From the NCBI RefSeq assembly GCF_027595985.1, contig NC_073302.1:99101234-99165233 (forward strand): a stretch of 64,000 nucleotides of DNA, given 5' to 3'. Position 1 is the stretch's first letter, and each line of letters opens with the position of its first letter. Positions 36,591 to 50,000 of this stretch are shown in pieces. The notes under the pieces were generated by a model that was not told the origin of the DNA, made no database searches, and was given only the letters and a program-made list of their open reading frames with translations. The DNA comes from Sorex araneus. Lineage: Eukaryota > Chordata > Mammalia > Eulipotyphla > Soricidae. Position numbers and translations under genes: made by a program.

Positions 36591-38870
36591 AAAAATAATG
36601 TGTGCTTAAGTTGTTAACTTGAACCTTTTCTTTCCTAGTGTAGGTGTGTATTGCTATTAATTTCCTTCTAGTACAGCTTTTATTGTATCACATGAATTCT
36701 GATTGTTTGATTCTCTATTCTCATTAGTTTCAATAATATATTTATTTCTTCCTTTTTTTCCTTGATTTCTAATTTGATCCAATTGTTATTTAAGCAGCAT
36801 GTTATTTAGCCTCTACCTAGAAGATTTTGCACATGATTTTGTGGTTAAATTCTATCTTCATGTAATTGTGGTCTGATAGTAAGCTTGTTGTGATTTTTAT
36901 ATTCATAAATTATGTATGATTGAGTTATGCCTTAGTATCTGATCTATCCTGGACAATGTTCCATGTGTACTAGAAAAGAATGTGTATTTAATTTTTTTAA
37001 GGATGGATGGTCTTGTATATATCCATTAATTCTAGTTCTTCTAGATCCTCTTTTGGGCACTTGTATCTTTGCTGATATTCTGTCTGATCTCTCTAGTGAC
37101 AAAAGTAGACTCCTGAAGTCTCCCACTAGTTTTGCATTTCTATCACTGTGTTTGTTAGGTTTGCAAGCAAAATTTTTACTTAATTTTCTGAACCTCATTG
37201 GGTAAATATATGTTGGAAAGAGTTAGTACTTATTGATCTATTCCACTAACCAGTAAGTATTGTCCCTATTTCTGGTTTCTTTAGATTGAATGTTATTTTG
37301 TCTGAAATAAATATGCTTTTTGTGCCCCAAAGTAGAGAGAGATTATGGGGAATATTGTCTGCCATGGAGGCAGGGGGAGGGCGAGAAAGGGGGGAGGGTG
37401 ATATATCCGGGATATCGGTGGTGAGGAATGTGCACTGGTGGAGGGATGGGTGTTTGATCATTGTGAGATTGTAACCCAAACATGAAAGCTTGTAACTATC
37501 TCATGGTGATTCAATAAAATAAAATTTTTTAAAAATTAGTAAATAAATATGCTTTTTGTTTCTTTGCCATTCGCGTGTTTGTTTGTTTTCCATACTTCCA
37601 CACTGAGGCTATATTTACCCTTTGAATTTAGATGTGTTTACTATAAGCAGAAAAATAGATGGATTTTATTTAATGATCCATCCAACAATTCAATGCTTTT
37701 TGAAGGAGAGTTTAATCCTTTGATATTCAGAGAGATTATTGATGCAAATGGCTATTATGTTGCCAGTTTAGTGTGGGGGCGATTGTTGTTTCTCCAATAG
37801 ACTTTTTATAGATTGTCTTTCTGTAATTCTTATAGGGTTGGTTTAGTTATAGCAGATGTTACCAGCTCTTGTTTGTCTGAGAATATTTTTATCCCTCCAT
37901 CAAATCTAAATAACAGCTTTGGAAGATAGTAAACTCTAGGTTGACTTTTTTTCATGCAATACTTCTAACCTATCTTTTCTTGCTTTGTACGGTTTCATAT
38001 GAAAGATCTGTTGTGGTTCTAATATTATATTCCTTTTTTATTTGAGGTTTTTCTTCTTTGTTCATGCTTTAAAAGTCTATCTCTCTGTTTTTTTTTTATT
38101 TACCATGTTTGTCATCATATGCCATGGTGTTATTTGAACTCTATTTAGTTCACTTTGGGACTCTTGATCTATGCATAAGCCTCTCTCAAGGGTCTGGGGA
38201 AATTTCAGTTATTTTTTTTTCATCAAATTTTTTCCACTTTTGTTTTTTACCTCTTCTTCTGATAAAAGATGTTCCAACTCCTACAATTCGGACATTATTA
38301 CTTTAGCAGTTCTTCATTGAGAATATCAATTTTCTTTTAGTCTTTTCTTTTGCCACTTTGATTACCTAAGCAAGTTGTATTTTGTATTCAGGGTTACTCA
38401 TATGGTTCTCCTATGGTTCCTCTATTGCTATTCTCAGTTGTTATTTCTTTGACTAATGATCTTTGGTCATTATAATCTTTTTTCTCCCTCAGAACTTTGT
38501 CGATTTTTAGGTTGTTACTCTTAAACTCATCCCATAGTTCAAGTGTGATATTCACTTATTTTGAGAACTTTTTTACATCTTCTATTTTTCTTGTATGGGT
38601 TTTTGTTTTGCTTTTTGTTTTAAAAGTTTTTCTGCAACCCTTCTTGGAACTTACTTATTTTATCCCAGCTGTTGTTATGCTTCTGCCCAAGACCTTCCAT
38701 GCAGTAATTTATTTTACATAGAAAACTCTTTAGTTTTGTCACTTCTGGTTGTAGTTTTCTCATTAATTACCTCAAGCTTTCCTGTTACTATACCATTGGT
38801 TCTTTAAGCTTATTGAACATCCTCAGCATATTATCTCTATAGTCAATACCTGAGAGGTTCTAGAGATGGA
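36591..38870 (-). mobile_element. L1 fragment (reverse)
   Basis: Reverse L1 words: tttgatccaattgttatttaa, ctatcctggacaatgttccatgtg, gaatgtgtatttaa. It is interrupted by a short L1 3' end at 37324. Confidence 0.6.
37324..37540 (+). mobile_element. Short L1 3' end insertion
   Basis: 217 bp of common L1 3'UTR with an aataaaataaaatttttt end. Perfect 19 bp duplication aaataaatatgctttttgt at 37305-37323 and 37541-37559. Confidence 0.9.
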
Positions 38871-39199
38871 TAGCACAGGGCAAGTTGTCTGGGTTTATTA
38901 TATTGAGTGGGGTTCTGTGTTTTGTCTGTTGTAGCTAGGCTTGAGACTTTCTAAATTACAACCCAAACACACCTGCCTTGAATATATCTGAGGGAACCAG
39001 ATGAATTTCTTCCTTCCCTGCAGGAACTATACCACTCAATTTTGTTTAGTGGTCCACTGCTTGCTTAGAGTATTCTACGAGGGCTCTAGGAAGATTTTTA
39101 TACCAGTGGACCTTCCTCTTCTCAGGCAGTAATTTAAGGTTGTATAATCTCTTAGTACTAGTTAATACTAAAGTATTGTTGTTGGAGTTCTCAAGAGAA
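38871..39199. other. Unassigned, probably L1-derived
   Basis: No coding signal or clear repeat boundary. Confidence 0.35.
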
Positions 39200-40096
39200 G
39201 ATCGGGATGAAGCCAGAATAATAACATAAGAATCATTGGAGTCCCAGAGGAACAGGAAGAAAACCCGGATGAAGAAGAAACTGTCAAAGACACAATTTCT
39301 GAGATGTTCCCATAGCTGAAGAGCACATTCAAGTAGATTCAGGTGGCCAGAAGGGTATACCAGCTACAGAAATCCAACTAAAAATACTCCAAGACACATT
39401 CTTATCAGAATGACGAAAACCATACAGATAAAATTCTGAGAGCAGCAACATCAAAGAAAAAAATTGCTTGTAAGGGAGCCTCCATAAGATTTACAGCAGA
39501 CTTATCTGATGAAACCCTAAGTACCCGAAGACAGTGGTGGGATATAGTAAAAAAACTCAATGACACACAGCTTCACAGACAAACAACTCAGGAACTTCAT
39601 AGACTCAAAACCTTCATTACCAAAAAAAAAAAAAAAACCCTTTGTTACAAGAAAAACAAAACAGGCTACTTCAATACAAAACAGGACCCTCAAATATATA
39701 AAACTTCAGCAGAAAATTGGACAAAACCCTTTAATAATCTCTCTCAATGCTGATGGGCTAAGTGCACCAATTAAAAGACACAATGGCAGGATGGATCTGA
39801 AAATTGAACCCAACATTCTGCTGTCTGCAAAAAAAAACCCCACACCCTGAACACTCAGAACACAGACTAAAGCAAAAGGATGGAAAACAATTCTACAGGC
39901 AAACAACTCTCTCATAAAAGCTGAAGTGGCCATACTGGTATCAGACCACGTTGATTTCAGACTGAAGAAGGTCACAAGAGATAGTGAAGGTCATTTCTTA
40001 ATGATCAACGGATCTATACATTGGGAAAAACTCACACTCCTAAATTTATGTGCACCTAACAGGGGACCAGTAGAGTACTTAAAACAACTACCTAGA

Positions 40097-41871
40097 TGTT
40101 GGATAACACTGGGTTGTCCTTGCTCCTCCCACAGGTTTATCGAGTGACTCCCACAACAGTATACCTGAGACACACCCAATTCCATGGAAACATTAATAAT
40201 CCTAATGCTTTATCCTTTCCTCAGCTAGTAATCCATTTAAACAATCATAGTAAATTTACTTCTTAAAGTATATCTAGTCGTTTTCTGGTTCAGCCCTTCT
40301 GGAAAACAATTTGGACGATTCTCAAAAAATTAGATATTGAATTCCCATTTGACCCAGCAATACCACTGCTGGGAATATATCCCAGAGAGGCAAAAAAGTA
40401 CAATCGAAACAACATCTGCACATGTATTTTCATTGCAGCACTGTTTACAATAGCCAGAATCTGGAAAAAACCCGAATGCCCCAAAACGGATGACTGGTTG
40501 AGGAAACTTTGGTACATCTATACAATGGAATACTATGCAGCTGTTAGAAAAAAGGAAGTCAAGAATTTTGTAGTTAAGTGGATGGGCATGAAAAGTTTCA
40601 TGCTGAGTGAAATGAGTCAGAAAGAGAGAGACAGACATAGAAAGACTGCACTCATCTATGGTATATAGAATATCAGAGTGGGAGACTAATACACAAGAAC
40701 TGTAGAAATAAGTACCAGGAGGTTGACCCCATGGCTTCGAGGCTGGTCTCACGTTCCGGGGAAAGGGCAACTCAGTGAAGCGATCACCAACTACATTGTA
40801 GTTGAAGGCCATGTGGGGGAAGGGAGTTGCGGGCTGAATGAGGGCTAGAGACTGAGCACAGCGGCCACTCAACACCTTTATTGCAAACCACAACAGCTAA
40901 TTAGAGAGAGAGAACAGAAGGGAATGCCCTGCCACAGTGGCAGGGTGGGTTGGGGGGGAGATGGGATTGGGGAGGGTGGGAGGGACGCTGGGTTTAGGGG
41001 TGGTGGAGAATGGGCACTGGTGAAGGAATGGGTTCCCGAACTTTGTATGAGGGAAGTATAAGCACAAAAGTGTACAAATCTGTAACTGTACCCTCACGGT
41101 GATTCTCTAATTAAAAATAAATAAATTATTTAAAAAAAAATTAAAAAAAAAAGTATATCTAGTCGTTTTACGTGAACATAGTACAAGATATATTAAACTT
41201 GAAGGTTGGCTCTTCCTGAGGGCATCTTGCTATATATTCCAGACTACAGTCTTCAGGCCAGGTTAGTCTTTTCAAACCAACCCCAGCAGGGTCCTTATTC
41301 AGTTACTTCTTTTTTGGGTCATGACAGAGTTTGTCCCATGACTGTGTTCTTAACTTATACTTATGGTGCTTAGCTTGTCTCCTTTCAATGCCAGTGTAGC
41401 TTATAGCTTGCCCTGGGTCCATCCAGTCACTTTGTTGGAACTCTGCTTTTGGAGTGCTAGGAACTAAGGAAAACTGAGGCTTAAGGTCAAGTAAGTATGG
41501 ATGCCCAGGAGTAAATATTATTTTCGAGTCAATTAACTCCCATGTTACAAAGCATAGCATGAATTGTCTTTCTGTGTCTATACAAAAAGGACATTGCTAA
41601 ATAAATAATGCAAATGATATAAAGGAAAGAGAAAATCAATAAAGGAGTATTAGTGCTTGATGGAATTGGGTATGCCTCAGGGGAACTGTTGTGGGAGTAA
41701 CTCAATAATCTTCAAGCTCTCTGCGGGAGGAGCAAGGACAATGCAGTGTTATCCAGCATCTCCCCCTTTTCTGTTTGCAAAACACAAAATATTGAAATTT
41801 CATCTTATAAGATATTCCTTACAGTATGGTGATGTAGGTCTGTACAATCTTAGTCCCTTTCTTAGACTCAT
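40097..41871 (-). mobile_element. LTR-like element, copy C, with polypurine tract and short internal remnant
   Basis: The element begins TGTTGGATAAC at 40097 and ends ATCCAGCA at 41758. It is followed by tctccccctttt (41759-41770), which on the minus strand is AAAAGGGGGAGA directly before TG, the classical 3' polypurine tract of an endogenous retrovirus. About 100 nt of non-LTR sequence follows before the host L1 resumes near 41872. The two ends are inverted copies of each other for about 100 bp, which is unusual for an LTR. A 3' L1 piece (40285-41149) is inserted inside. It is a remnant with no viral gene visible. Confidence 0.6.
40285..41149 (+). mobile_element. 5'-truncated L1 3' end inside LTR-like element
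   Basis: 865 bp with the end of ORF2 (YIYTMEYYAAV-type frame near 40515), the 3'UTR with G-runs (40945-41000) and an A-rich tail. Perfect 20 bp duplication aaagtatatctagtcgtttt at 40265-40284 and 41150-41169. Confidence 0.92.
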
Positions 41872-43025
41872 AGTTGAAGAAATATATTGATAGCAACACA
41901 ATAATACTTGGAGATTTCAGCACTGCTTTATCACCTTTTAATAGATCAACCTGACTCAAACTCAGAAAGGACATACTTTATCTGAGGGAAGAAACAGAAG
42001 AAAGGGGTTAAGTAGATATATAGGACAATTTCATCCCCAAAAAAGCTGAATTCACATTCTTCTCAAGTACTTATGTTACATTCTCTAAGATAAACAGCAT
42101 GCTGAGCCACAAAACATACCTCCACAAAATTAAGAAGAGAGAGATTGTATCAATGATCTTTTCAGACCATGGTGCACTGAAAATAGAAGTGAATCACACA
42201 CAAACAGAAAATCAAATCACACACCTGGAAATTAAACAGCTCACTATTGAACAACGAGTGGCTTAGAAAGAACATCAAAGAGGAAATCAGATGCCTGGAA
42301 ACAAATGAGAATGAAGACATGAGTTACCAGAAATTATGAGACATGGCAAATGCTGTGTTAAGAGGAAAGTTTATAGCTCTACAAGCATTCCCCAGGAAGA
42401 AAGAGGGAGCCCACATAAGTAACCTGATATCACAGCTTAAGATCTTAGAAAATGACCAACAAAAGGATTTCAAACCAAGTAGGATGAAGGAAATAAAATG
42501 AAGAGCAGAAATTAATGAGATGGAAACCCCCCAAACAATCCAAAAGATCAAAAAAAACAAGAGATGATTCTTTGATAAAATAACCAAGACTGATAAACTT
42601 CTAGCAAGATTCAAAAGAAAGAGGAAAAACCCTAATAAAAAATCAGAAATGGAAAGGGGGACATCACAACAGAAACTACAGAAATTCAAAGGATCATCAG
42701 ATATGACTTTGAGAATCTTTATGCCACAAAAAAAAATCTCAAGGAAATAGATAAATTCCTGGATTCCTATAGCCTCCCAAAGCTCAACCAAGGGGACTTG
42801 GAATACCTGTGAACAGACCTATTACTATCAAGGAAATTGAAACGGTAATAAAAAGTCTCCCCAAAAACAAAAGTCCTGGCCCAGATGGATCCACTGGTGA
42901 ATTCTTCCTAATCTTGAAAGAGGACTTACTCCCAATCCTTTTCAAGCTTTTCCAGAAAATTGAAGAATCAGACACACTTCCAAACAGTTTCTATGGGGCG
43001 AATATCACCTTGATACCAAAAGCAG

Positions 43026-43272
43026 AACTGGAGTGATAGCACAACAAGAAGGGCATTTGCCTTGTACGTGGCTGACCGGGGTTCGATTCCTCCATCCCTC
43101 TTGGAATGCCCAGCAAAATAGTGAGAGTATCCTGCCCACATGGCAGAGCCTGGCAAGCCACCCGTGGTATATTTGATATGCCAAAAACAGTAACAACAAG
43201 TCTCACAATGGAGATGCTATTAGTGCCCCCTCGAGGAAATCAATGAACAATGAGATGACAGTGCTACAGTGC
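43026..43272 (+). repeat. Long SINE (RTE-tailed)
   Basis: Head (ctggagtgatagcac), two gcctggcaagcc units and a tail gatgacagtgctacagtgc. Duplication taccaaaagcag / taccaaaggcag (43014-43025, 43273-43284). It splits the L1 reverse transcriptase frame within its LIPK...YRPISL segment. Confidence 0.9.
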
Positions 43273-43589
43273 TACCAAAGGCAGGCAGATATACTAAAAA
43301 GAAAAAGAATTACAGGCCGATATCCCTGATGAACACAGATGCAAAGATCCTCAACAAAATCCTAGCAAACATAATCGAACAACTCATCAAAAAGATCATA
43401 CACTATGACCAAGTAGGATTCATCCTGGGGATTCAGGGATGGTTTAACACTCGGAAGTCAATCAGCATAATAGAACACATCAATAAAAGAAAAGATAAAA
43501 ACCATTTAATCATATCAATAGCTGAAAATAAAGCATTTTTATTAGAAAGATATGTAATAAGTTAAAAGGATTTCATGAGTGATGAAAGT

Positions 43590-45990
43590 TATTTTTTATA
43601 TAATTATTTAATTTTAATGAATGAATGTGAGATACATTTGCAGACTTACAAACTTTGCCCATTCTCCACCACCAATGTTTCCAATATCCCTCTCCCCACC
43701 CCCACCCCTTCCCAGTCCCTGCCTCTGTGACAGATACATTTCCTCTTACTCTCTCTGTCCTTTTAGATGTTATGGTTTGCAATACAGGTATTGAGCAGCA
43801 ATCATGTTTGGTCCATAGTTTACTTTCAACATGCATCTACTATCCCCAGAGATCCCTCCAACCATCATTTACTTAGTGCTCCTTTCTCCATCCCAGCTAC
43901 CTTTTTCCACAGCACATGAGATCGACTTCCAAGCTGTGAGGCAGTCCTCCTGACCCTTATTCCAACTGTCCTTAGGTGTTAGTCTTAGTCTCCTATTGTG
44001 TTACTCTATATTCCACAAATGAGTGCAGTTTTTCTATGTCTGTCCCTCTCTTTCTGACTCATTTCACTTAGCATGATATTTTCCATGCCCATCCACTTAT
44101 ATGCAAATTTTATTATTTCATTTTTTCTAACAGCTGCATAGTATTCCATTGTGTAGATAAGCCAAAGTTTCTTTAACCAGTCATCTGTACTTGGGCACCT
44201 GTTTTTTTCCAGATTCTGGCTGTTGTAAATAGTGCTGCAATGAACATACAAGTGCAGATATCATTTCTGCTGTACTTTTTTGCCTCTCCGGGATATATTC
44301 CCAGAAATGGTATTGCTGGGTCAAATGTGAGCTCAGTTTCTAATTTTTTGAGAAACGTCCATACTGTTTTCCAAAAGGTCTGAAGCAGTCGGCATTCCCA
44401 CCAGCCGTGAAGGAGAGTCCCTTTCTCCTCACATCTGTGCCAACACCGGTTGCTTTTATTCTTTTGGATGTGCCAATCTCTGTGGTGTGAGATAATATCT
44501 CGTTATTTTGATCTGAATCTCCATGATTAGTGATGAAGAGTATTTTCTCATGTGCCTTTTGGCCTTTCAGATATCTTATTTGAGAAAGTTTCTGCTCATT
44601 TCATCATCCCATTTTCTGATGGGGTTGGATGATTTCTTCTTGTAGAGTTCAACCTTGTATATCCTTGATATAAAACCCCTTATCAGAAGAGTATTGGGTG
44701 AATATCCTCTCCCATTCTGTAGACTGTGTTTGTATTTTGGTCACTGTTTCTTTTGAGGTTCAGAAACTTCTGAGTTTAAGATAGTCCCATTTGTTTATCT
44801 CTGTTTTCACTTGCTTGGTCAGTGGTGTGTTATCTTTGAAGATACCTTTAGCATCAATGTCGTGGAGGGTTTTGCCAATCTTGTCTTCAATGTACCTGAT
44901 AGATTCTAGTCAGATGTTGAGGTCTTAACCCATTTTGATCTGACTTTTGTGCATGGTGTTAGGTATAGGTCTGAGCCCATTTTTTTTTTGGCGTGTCCAG
45001 TTTTGCCAGCACCATTTGTTAAAGAGGCTTTCCTTGCTGCACTTCATATTTCTTTCTCCCTTATCAGAGAGATTGGATGATCATATATTTGAGGGTGTGT
45101 GTCAGGATATTCTACCCTGTTCCATTGGTCTGCGACTCTGCCTTTGTTCCAGTACCATGCTGTTTTAATCATTACTACTTTGTAGGAGAATTTGCAGTTG
45201 GGGAAGGTGATGACTCCCATCTTCTTTTTCCCAAAAATTGCTTTAGCTATTTGTGGGGACTTATTGTTCCATATGAATTTCAGGAGTGTTTGCTCCATAT
45301 ATGAAGAATGTCATGGATATCCTTATATGGATCTCATTGTATCTGTATAATGCTTTGGGGAGTATTGCCATTTTAACAATGTTAATTATCCCAATCCATG
45401 AGCAGGGGATATCTTAATATTTCCTCGTGTCCTCTTTTATTTCGTGAAGTAGGGTTTTGTAGTTTTGTTTTTGTGGGTTTATATATATGTACTTTGCCTC
45501 CTTAGTTAAGCTGATTCCGAGTTACTTGATTTTCTGAGGCATGATTGTGAATGGGATTGCTTTTTTCATGTCATGTTCTTTTCTCTCATTGTTTGTGTAT
45601 TGGAAAGCCATGGACTTTAGGGTATTGATTTTGTAGTCCGCAACTTTACTATACAAGTCAATAGTTTCTAGGAGTTTCTTGGTAGAGGTTTTAGGGTTAT
45701 CTAAATATAGTATCATATCATCTGTGAATTATGAGAGCTTGATTTCTTCCTTTCCTACCTGAATGCGCTTAATTTCACTGAGTTTTAAAAGCTATATATA
45801 TGTATATATATCTTCTGATCTGTAAAATTTTATTTCTTGTATCTACAGTGAATCTTATGGGAGTTCATTTTAATGGGAATTCTGTCTTTGATATTGCTGC
45901 TTGAAGATTCTGTCTATGGTTTTTTAAAATTCTGATCAGTAAGTGACTTAGTTTTTTGGGGAGGTTTATTTTGACTGGAATCCATCAAGA
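43590..45990 (-). mobile_element. L1 3' half (reverse), inactive
   Basis: On the minus strand: reverse transcriptase end near 45700 (ILYLDNPKTSTKKLLETIDL), DQWNRVEYPDTHPQIY near 45100, and the ORF2 end near 44200 (MEYYAAVRKNEIIKFAYKW). The 3'UTR and tail lie at 43590-43790. Several frame breaks are present. Confidence 0.85.
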
Positions 45991-46660
45991 TTTTTGAATC
46001 TGTGTGTGTGTTTCTCAGCTCTGGGAAATTCTTAGTTATTACTTTTGGTTTGTTATTCCTTATTAAAATTACCTTTTAATTGCACCTTCTACCTCAGAAA
46101 TGGGGTTAATAACCCAGACATAAGAATAACTCACACAGCACCACAGAAAATCCAGAAATCCACCAAAAATGGGCTAAAGACATTGTTAAAATATGACAAA
46201 AGATAGTTTTGTTCTTACTGTCACTGTGTAGTATGAGAGGTGACATTTCTTTCAAAGGGCCATTATTTGAAATGTGACTGCAAAGTACCATGGAATTGGA
46301 TATGTCGTTGGCTGTGGAGAAGCCTCTAATATGGTTTTCAGTGGTGATAGACTATCACAAAATAGTGTATTGTCAGATTAAAAAAAGATTATTACATGTG
46401 AGAGAATGTCATCCAAAGTCACCTAGGTCTTTATGTACCATGAACTTTGGGGGAAGAAATTTATAGTTGAAGGCTAGAAAATATATTTGTCCTATCAAAT
46501 AATAACCTACAGAAATGGTTGGTAGGTAACTTTTCTTAAAACCTTGTTTTATATTTATAGTTATACTCTTTTAAGTGCCTGCACAGTCAGAATTGGAACC
46601 TGAGAACAGTTGGCCACTTAATTTTGGCTGCTGAAGAATGTTTGAACAGGGACAGGCTAA
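45991..46660. other. Unassigned
   Basis: A possible L1 remnant at 46100-46200 (agaaatccaccaaaaatggg). The rest shows nothing I can support. Confidence 0.35.
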
Positions 46661-46663
46661 CTA

Positions 46664-46888
46664 TGAGGTTTTGGCCTCGCATGTGGCCGACTAGGTTTGA
46701 TTCCTCCATCTATCTCGGAGAGCCCAAAAAGCTACCGAGAGTATCCCGCCTGCATGGCAGAGCCTGGCAAACTACCCGTGGTATATTTGTTATTCCCCAA
46801 AACAGTAACAACAAATCTCACAATGGAGATGTTACTGGTGCCGCTCAACAAATCAATGAACAACGGGATGACAGTGCTACAGTATTTA
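46664..46888 (+). repeat. Long SINE (RTE-tailed), head truncated
   Basis: Starts inside the head (ttggcctcgcatgtggccgac) and carries ctcggagagcc, a gcctggcaaactacc unit, aaaacagtaacaacaaatctc and the RTE-like tail. Confidence 0.8.
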
Positions 46889-47016
46889 CCTTACCTTTCT
46901 ATTCTGTGAAGGCCTGTGATTGTTCCTCCAGAACTTATCGATAATTCTCTGGTATGTTGCTAATTTTTCTTTAGACCTTTTCCCATCTTCTGTTTTTTAT
47001 TTCTGATGATTTCTTC

Positions 47017-50000
47017 ATGCATGTGTGAAGCCCCACAGAACCAGGTAAAGTGGAACTTTGTGACCTTGGACTCCAGGCCCAATGGGACCGAGAAACAGAG
47101 ATCCTCTGCCTACTCTCCCCAATCTCCCTCTACCCAGGGATCACATCCAGAAGACCCACCCTACCGGTGTCAGATAAATACCTCATGGGACGACCTCCAC
47201 TACCCAGCAGCCAGCACACTCCAGGCCACTTTAAGGACCATGATAAAACACTTAATACCCATTTTCCATAATTACCACATCATATTTGATGGGGTTCACC
47301 TGTAAGAGCAATTAGAGGCCACCCTAAAAGCCTCCATACCTCTCACAGAGCTAGGCAAGCTACTAAGAGTATCCCGCCTGCACGGAAGAGCCTGGCAACC
47401 TACCCGTGGCATATTCAATATGCCAAAAACAGTAAAAACAATGGGCCTAATTCCCCTGACCCTGAAAGAGCCCCCAATATGGCAGCGTTAAGGATAACCA
47501 AGGAGAGGCTGATAAAATCTCAGAGCCAAATTTGGCTGCCAAAATGAAGAAGAACTAAAATGACTCTCTGTATTTTCAATGCACATACGCTGGCATCGGA
47601 AGCATCCACCGAAGACCTGATGGTGCAAGGTCAGAAGATCAAGTACGATATCATTGATCTGAGACAAGAACGCATCGATCACATCATGGCATTTTCGACA
47701 CTGGAGAAGAACTGTTCCTCGGAATATGTGACAGTAGAGGTGTCAGTGGTGTCAGTGTCCTTTTCAACACGAACTTGGCTATGAGCATTGATTCATTCGA
47801 ATGCCTAACAACCAGATTACAATTGAATAGATGTGGCTCACTGCCAGCAGTTTCTATCTTCATAGTCTATGCACCAACATCCAACTACAATAAAGAAGAA
47901 ATTTAGAAATTCTATATGGAGCTGGAGAAGTCCTATAAAGAAGACCACACCTTCTACAAGATCATTGTTGGTGATTTTAATGCCAAGATAGGACCGAGAA
48001 GAACTCCACATCGGGACCCATGGCCTAGAAGGGAATGAACAGGGTGAAAGACTGTCTGAGTTCATCATGTCGACCAAGACCATCCATGGTAACTCACAGT
48101 TCCAGAAGGCTGAATCTAAACGGTGAATGTGGGAGTCTCCCGGTGGACAGTTCTACAATGAAATTGACCACATCATATTCAATCTACAGCTTTGCCTGAA
48201 CCATGTCACTGTTGTCCCAAAATTCCAAATGGGATCGGATCACCATCTCCTTCATGCAAAATTCTACTTCACAGAGCAAGAGAAAAGGACTGCAAAGTTT
48301 AAGAAGAGAACTCTCAGAACGACCACCAACTTGGAGTTCTTTGGTACTATTGGGACAACATGGGAAGATGCCATTGTTGACAACATTGATGAGGAATACA
48401 ATAAACTGTTTCAGCACCTCCATGACTGTTCGAAGAATGCCAAGGGTAGGAAAACCACAAACAGACGCCTGTTTACGGAAACTCTTGAGCTCATTTATCA
48501 ACACGGTTTGGCATGAGCCTCAGGCAGCCACAAGCTAACGTCCGGACTCACAATGGTGTGCAGAGAAGCAATAAAGGAAGACCTCAAAGAGAGACGATCA
48601 GCAGTGTTGGCTGATGCTGCAGAAGCCGGGAAAAGCATTCGCAACACTCACCTGTCCTTTGCCAAACAAGACCAAGATGACTGTTCTCTGATGTCCTGAT
48701 GTATCTATCACATCTTCCAGAATGGCAATGGAGATTATTCATGACTTCTACTCGGATCCCTTCGATAGCCATGTCCACCCGCCCACATACCAAATTCTGC
48801 AGGATGGAAACATTGTCCCCAACATCCTCCCTTTGGAAATCCAACATGCCATTTTGTTGGTAAAGATGCATACAGCACCCGGTCCAGACAAGGTCAGACC
48901 TGAACACCTGAAGAATCTGCCGCCAGTACTTGTCAATATACTGGTTCAGCTCTTCACGTGCTACCTGTCTGAAAGAAAGGTTCCATCCCAATGGAAAACC
49001 AGCAGGACAGTTTCTTGTACAAGAAGGGAGACATCTACGACATCGGCAATTATCACCCGATCTGCGTGTTATCCGTCATCTAAAAGTTATTCATTCGAGT
49101 CATCCTCAATAGAATAGGTAGAACACTAGATGAAAGACAACTGTGTAAGCAAGCCGGGTTCCAAAAAGGACTCAGCACGATCGAGCATATCCACACAGTG
49201 ACTAAGCTCATTGAGGTTTCAAGAGAGTTCAAGATACTGCTCTGTCTAATGTTCATTGATTTAAAGAAGGCCTTTGATTCCATTGAGGCTGAAGAAGTCA
49301 TCGAAGCCCTAGCCAAACAGGATGCTCAAACTCAGTACATCAAGATCCTCCTTGATCTGTATCACGGATTCACCACTAGGCTCTCACCATTCTACAAGGA
49401 AGTGATCATCACGTAAAGAGAAGGGTTCGGCAGGGTGATACTATTTCACCAAAACGTTTCAATGCCACCCTTGAGAACATTATGCAACGATGAAATGGGA
49501 AGAAATGGGAGTGAAGATAGACCATTGGCAACAATACCACCTCTGTTTTGCTGATGACATTGTTCTAATAACACCAAACATTAGCCAAGTGGCACAAATG
49601 CTGGCCAACTTCGACCGTGAGTGTGAAAAGGTCTTACTGCAGCTGAATCTCACCAAAAAAATGTTCATGAAAAAGGAACTAGTCCATGACATTCCGTTTG
49701 CTCTCAATGGGACGAACATCTTTGAATGCAGCAGCTATGTGTGCCTGGGTCAAGAACTCAACATGAGGAATGACTTGGTACCAGAACTGTGCAGGAGGAA
49801 GAGAACAGTGTGGAACATCTTCAAGACTCTTGAAGAAGTTGTTAAGAGGATGAAGAACCTCTGCCTCCAGACACATCTTTTTACTCCACTGTTCTTCCTA
49901 CACTAACATATGACTCAGAAACCTGGGGCCTATGAAAACAGAATTAGAACGCTATTCAGGTATCCCAAAGAGGAATTGAAAGAGCTATGCTTGGAATATC

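Larger units (their letters stand above)
39200..43565 (+). mobile_element. L1 copy (ORF1 end to mid reverse transcriptase) with nested insertions
   Basis: ORF1 C-terminal domain near 39430-39540 (ACKGASIRFTADLSDETL). Endonuclease near 39880-40090 (EVAILVSDHVDF, GSIHWEKLTLLNL). After the LTR-like insert, late endonuclease and linker sequence runs 41872-42780. Reverse transcriptase follows: [20 protein letters not shown] near 42815 and [20 protein letters not shown] near 43310. Stops and frameshifts make it inactive. The copy ends near 43565, before the catalytic YADD region. Confidence 0.85.

Noticed and set aside
40330-40893. 187-codon minus-strand open frame
   Set aside because: Antisense of a 5'-truncated L1 3' end with clear target duplications.
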